In this document: positions 62,945-64,000 of the stretch, piece after piece
How positions within the stretch are numbered: position 1 is the first letter of the stretch
How the letters are laid out: each line of letters starts with the position of its first letter
Assembly: GCA_016278485.1 (NCBI GenBank)
Contig: JADQBT010000018.1
Location: forward strand, 1 to 64,000
Length of the DNA stretch: 64,000 nt
Direction of reading: 5' to 3'
From: Halanaerobiales bacterium
GTDB lineage: Bacteria > Bacillota > Halanaerobiia > Halanaerobiales > Halanaerobiaceae
Notes under the pieces: generated by a model
What the model saw: the letters and a program-made list of their open reading frames with translations, nothing else
Told to the model about the DNA's origin: nothing
Database searches by the model: none
Made by a program: the position numbers and the translations under genes

Positions 62945-64000
62945 AATTTCGCCTTATGAGATGATAGTATTATTGTTTTTTGGTGTGGCCCCTACCGCGG
63001 GGATGTTTGTGCCTCCATTAATCTTTAAACAGGCCGGGAGAGATAGCTGGATTTCTTTGTTGATTTTAATTGGTTTTTCAATATTGCTTGCTATTAACCA
63101 TAGTATACTAGGGGAAAAAATGAAACGAACAGATCTGGTTAATTATACTAAAAAAGTTCTTTCAAGGCCTATCGCTGTGCCGATAATCGTGGCTGTAATT
63201 TTTATGTTTGTTTTCTTTTCAGGAGTAATTACCCGTGAATCTTCTGAAACAATAAAAGCTGTCTATTATTCACAGAGTTCTCTCTGGCTTTTAAATTTAG
63301 TTATGATTTTAACTTCTGGAATTATTGCTTATTATGGTCTTGAAGTAATGGGGAGATCAGCAATTCTTATGATATATCCTTATTTATTCATATTTTTTAT
63401 TTTATTTTTATTAACTATTAATGAAATGTCAATAACCAGATTACAGCCAATTATGGCTCAAGGTTTAAAACCTATTTTGCGGGGAGTAATTCCAGGTCTC
63501 ACCTACTTTTCAGAGTTATTTTTAGTGCTTATTATAGCGCCACATCTAACTCAAAGGGGAAAGATATTCAAATCTACTTTGATAGTAATACTGATCATTA
63601 GTGTATTTATGCTGATTTCTGTCATTACCCCGATTGCTATTTTTGGAGAAGAATTTAGTACTAAGATGGAATTTCCTATAATTACTTCTTTTAGCTATAT
63701 TGAAAGATATACAATTATTGAAAGGATGGACCCATTTTTTGTATTTTTTTGGGTGGCCGGTTCAATTGGTAAAGCAGCCATCTATATTTATGCTGGTGCT
63801 TATGTAACCCAGAAATTATTCAATATTACTAGTTACTACGTATTTATTCCCTTTTATGTGGTATTGGCTTATTTGTCAGCTAATTATTTTCCCTCAATCT
63901 ATGATTTAAAAGATTTTCTTAGTTCAGGTGTAATATATTTTTTAGTAATCCTGGTGCTTTACCCTTGCTTATTAAACTTAGTCAGTTTGTTTAGGGGTGA
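62934..64000 (+). CDS. Spore germination receptor subunit B (GerAB family, partial)
   Basis: Integral membrane subunit of the germinant receptor, related to APC-type transporters, and the likely nutrient-binding part. The 355 residues present begin MKTRISPYEMIVLLFFG and contain about ten hydrophobic segments, with the family region around residues 20-45 (GMFVPPLIFKQAGRDSW). The reading frame is still open at 64000, so only a few residues are missing. It shares an 11-base overlap with the A subunit; a GerC-type lipoprotein gene would be expected next. Confidence 0.9.
   Translation, partial: MKTRISPYEMIVLLFFGVAPTAGMFVPPLIFKQAGRDSWISLLILIGFSILLAINHSILGEKMKRTDLVNYTKKVLSRPIAVPIIVAVIFMFVFFSGVITRESSETIKAVYYSQSSLWLLNLVMILTSGIIAYYGLEVMGRSAILMIYPYLFIFFILFLLTINEMSITRLQPIMAQGLKPILRGVIPGLTYFSELFLVLIIAPHLTQRGKIFKSTLIVILIISVFMLISVITPIAIFGEEFSTKMEFPIITSFSYIERYTIIERMDPFFVFFWVAGSIGKAAIYIYAGAYVTQKLFNITSYYVFIPFYVVLAYLSANYFPSIYDLKDFLSSGVIYFLVILVLYPCLLNLVSLFRG

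Noticed and set aside
1-64000. CRISPR arrays, prophage, toxin-antitoxin or other defence cassettes, tRNA/rRNA
   Set aside because: No regularly spaced repeats, phage structural genes, tRNA-like folds or rRNA segments were seen on either strand.

Overview
The window is AT-rich, densely coded chromosomal DNA from an anaerobic, fermentative member of the Bacillota. Gene content supports this: a monomeric group B [FeFe]-hydrogenase, a tungsten-type aldehyde:ferredoxin oxidoreductase (AOR), a complete six-gene Rnf complex, sporulation and germination genes (Spo0E-like, SpoIVFB-like, GerA/GerB-type), and a mreBCD-PBP2-minCDE-rodA cluster that has MinE. The mix fits Halanaerobiales or a related clostridial lineage; this placement is inference from gene content, with no rRNA in the window. 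All but two genes lie on the + strand. I saw no tRNA, rRNA, CRISPR array, transposase or prophage.

Layout. 1-2681: NuoE-like ferredoxin, [FeFe]-hydrogenase and a ZIP metal transporter in one overlapping operon, preceded by one copy of a 55-bp dispersed repeat. 2790-7656: Moco/Tuco-type riboswitch, AOR, MoaD-like and ThiF/MoeB-like proteins, terminator, then a MobB-like protein and MoeA. 7689-11042: fabH-fabD-fabF. 11108-13223: ABC-2 exporter with a CTG start. 13267-17060: three-subunit molybdenum hydroxylase. 17093-21634: MFS transporter, a P-loop/Asp23-like fusion protein, then moaA-moaC-MOSC-mogA. 21681-28003: GH65 phosphorylase, two EamA exporters, transketolase. 28083-32646: FtsA-like protein with C-terminal repeats, divergent PAP2 protein (- strand), folC, SPOR protein. 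32669-37917: rnfCDGEAB. 37918-38291: non-coding stretch with hairpins and the second 55-bp repeat. 38292-54075: NusG-II protein, ApbE, Gx transporter, maf, radC, mreBCD, PBP2, minCDE, rodA, SpoIVFB-like protease, radical SAM pair, RNase G. 54122-59553: rplU (with L21 leader), rpmA, obgE, yhbY, degV, ABC-F. 59563-64000: Gly/Ser/Tyr/Gln-rich protein (- strand), a 45-residue Spo0E-like protein, TPP riboswitch and thiT, and a gerA-gerB pair running off the window.

How the parts work together. Reduced ferredoxin can be made by AOR, used by the hydrogenase, and linked to NAD and ion transport by Rnf. ApbE, in the next transcription unit, should attach FMN to RnfD and RnfG. The pterin-cofactor genes serve AOR and the molybdenum hydroxylase, but moaE and a molybdate/tungstate transporter are not in the window. 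The mre/min/rodA/PBP2 block is the cell-shape and septum-placement cluster.

The observations I would look at first are: the near-identical 55-bp repeat at two distant promoters; two genes that appear to begin at CTG and ATC; a P-loop/Asp23-like fusion; an FtsA-like protein with four C-terminal repeats; an unrecognised low-complexity protein beside sporulation genes; a perfect palindrome inside the rnf promoter; and an L27 that lacks the usual Bacillota N-terminal extension together with absence of prp.
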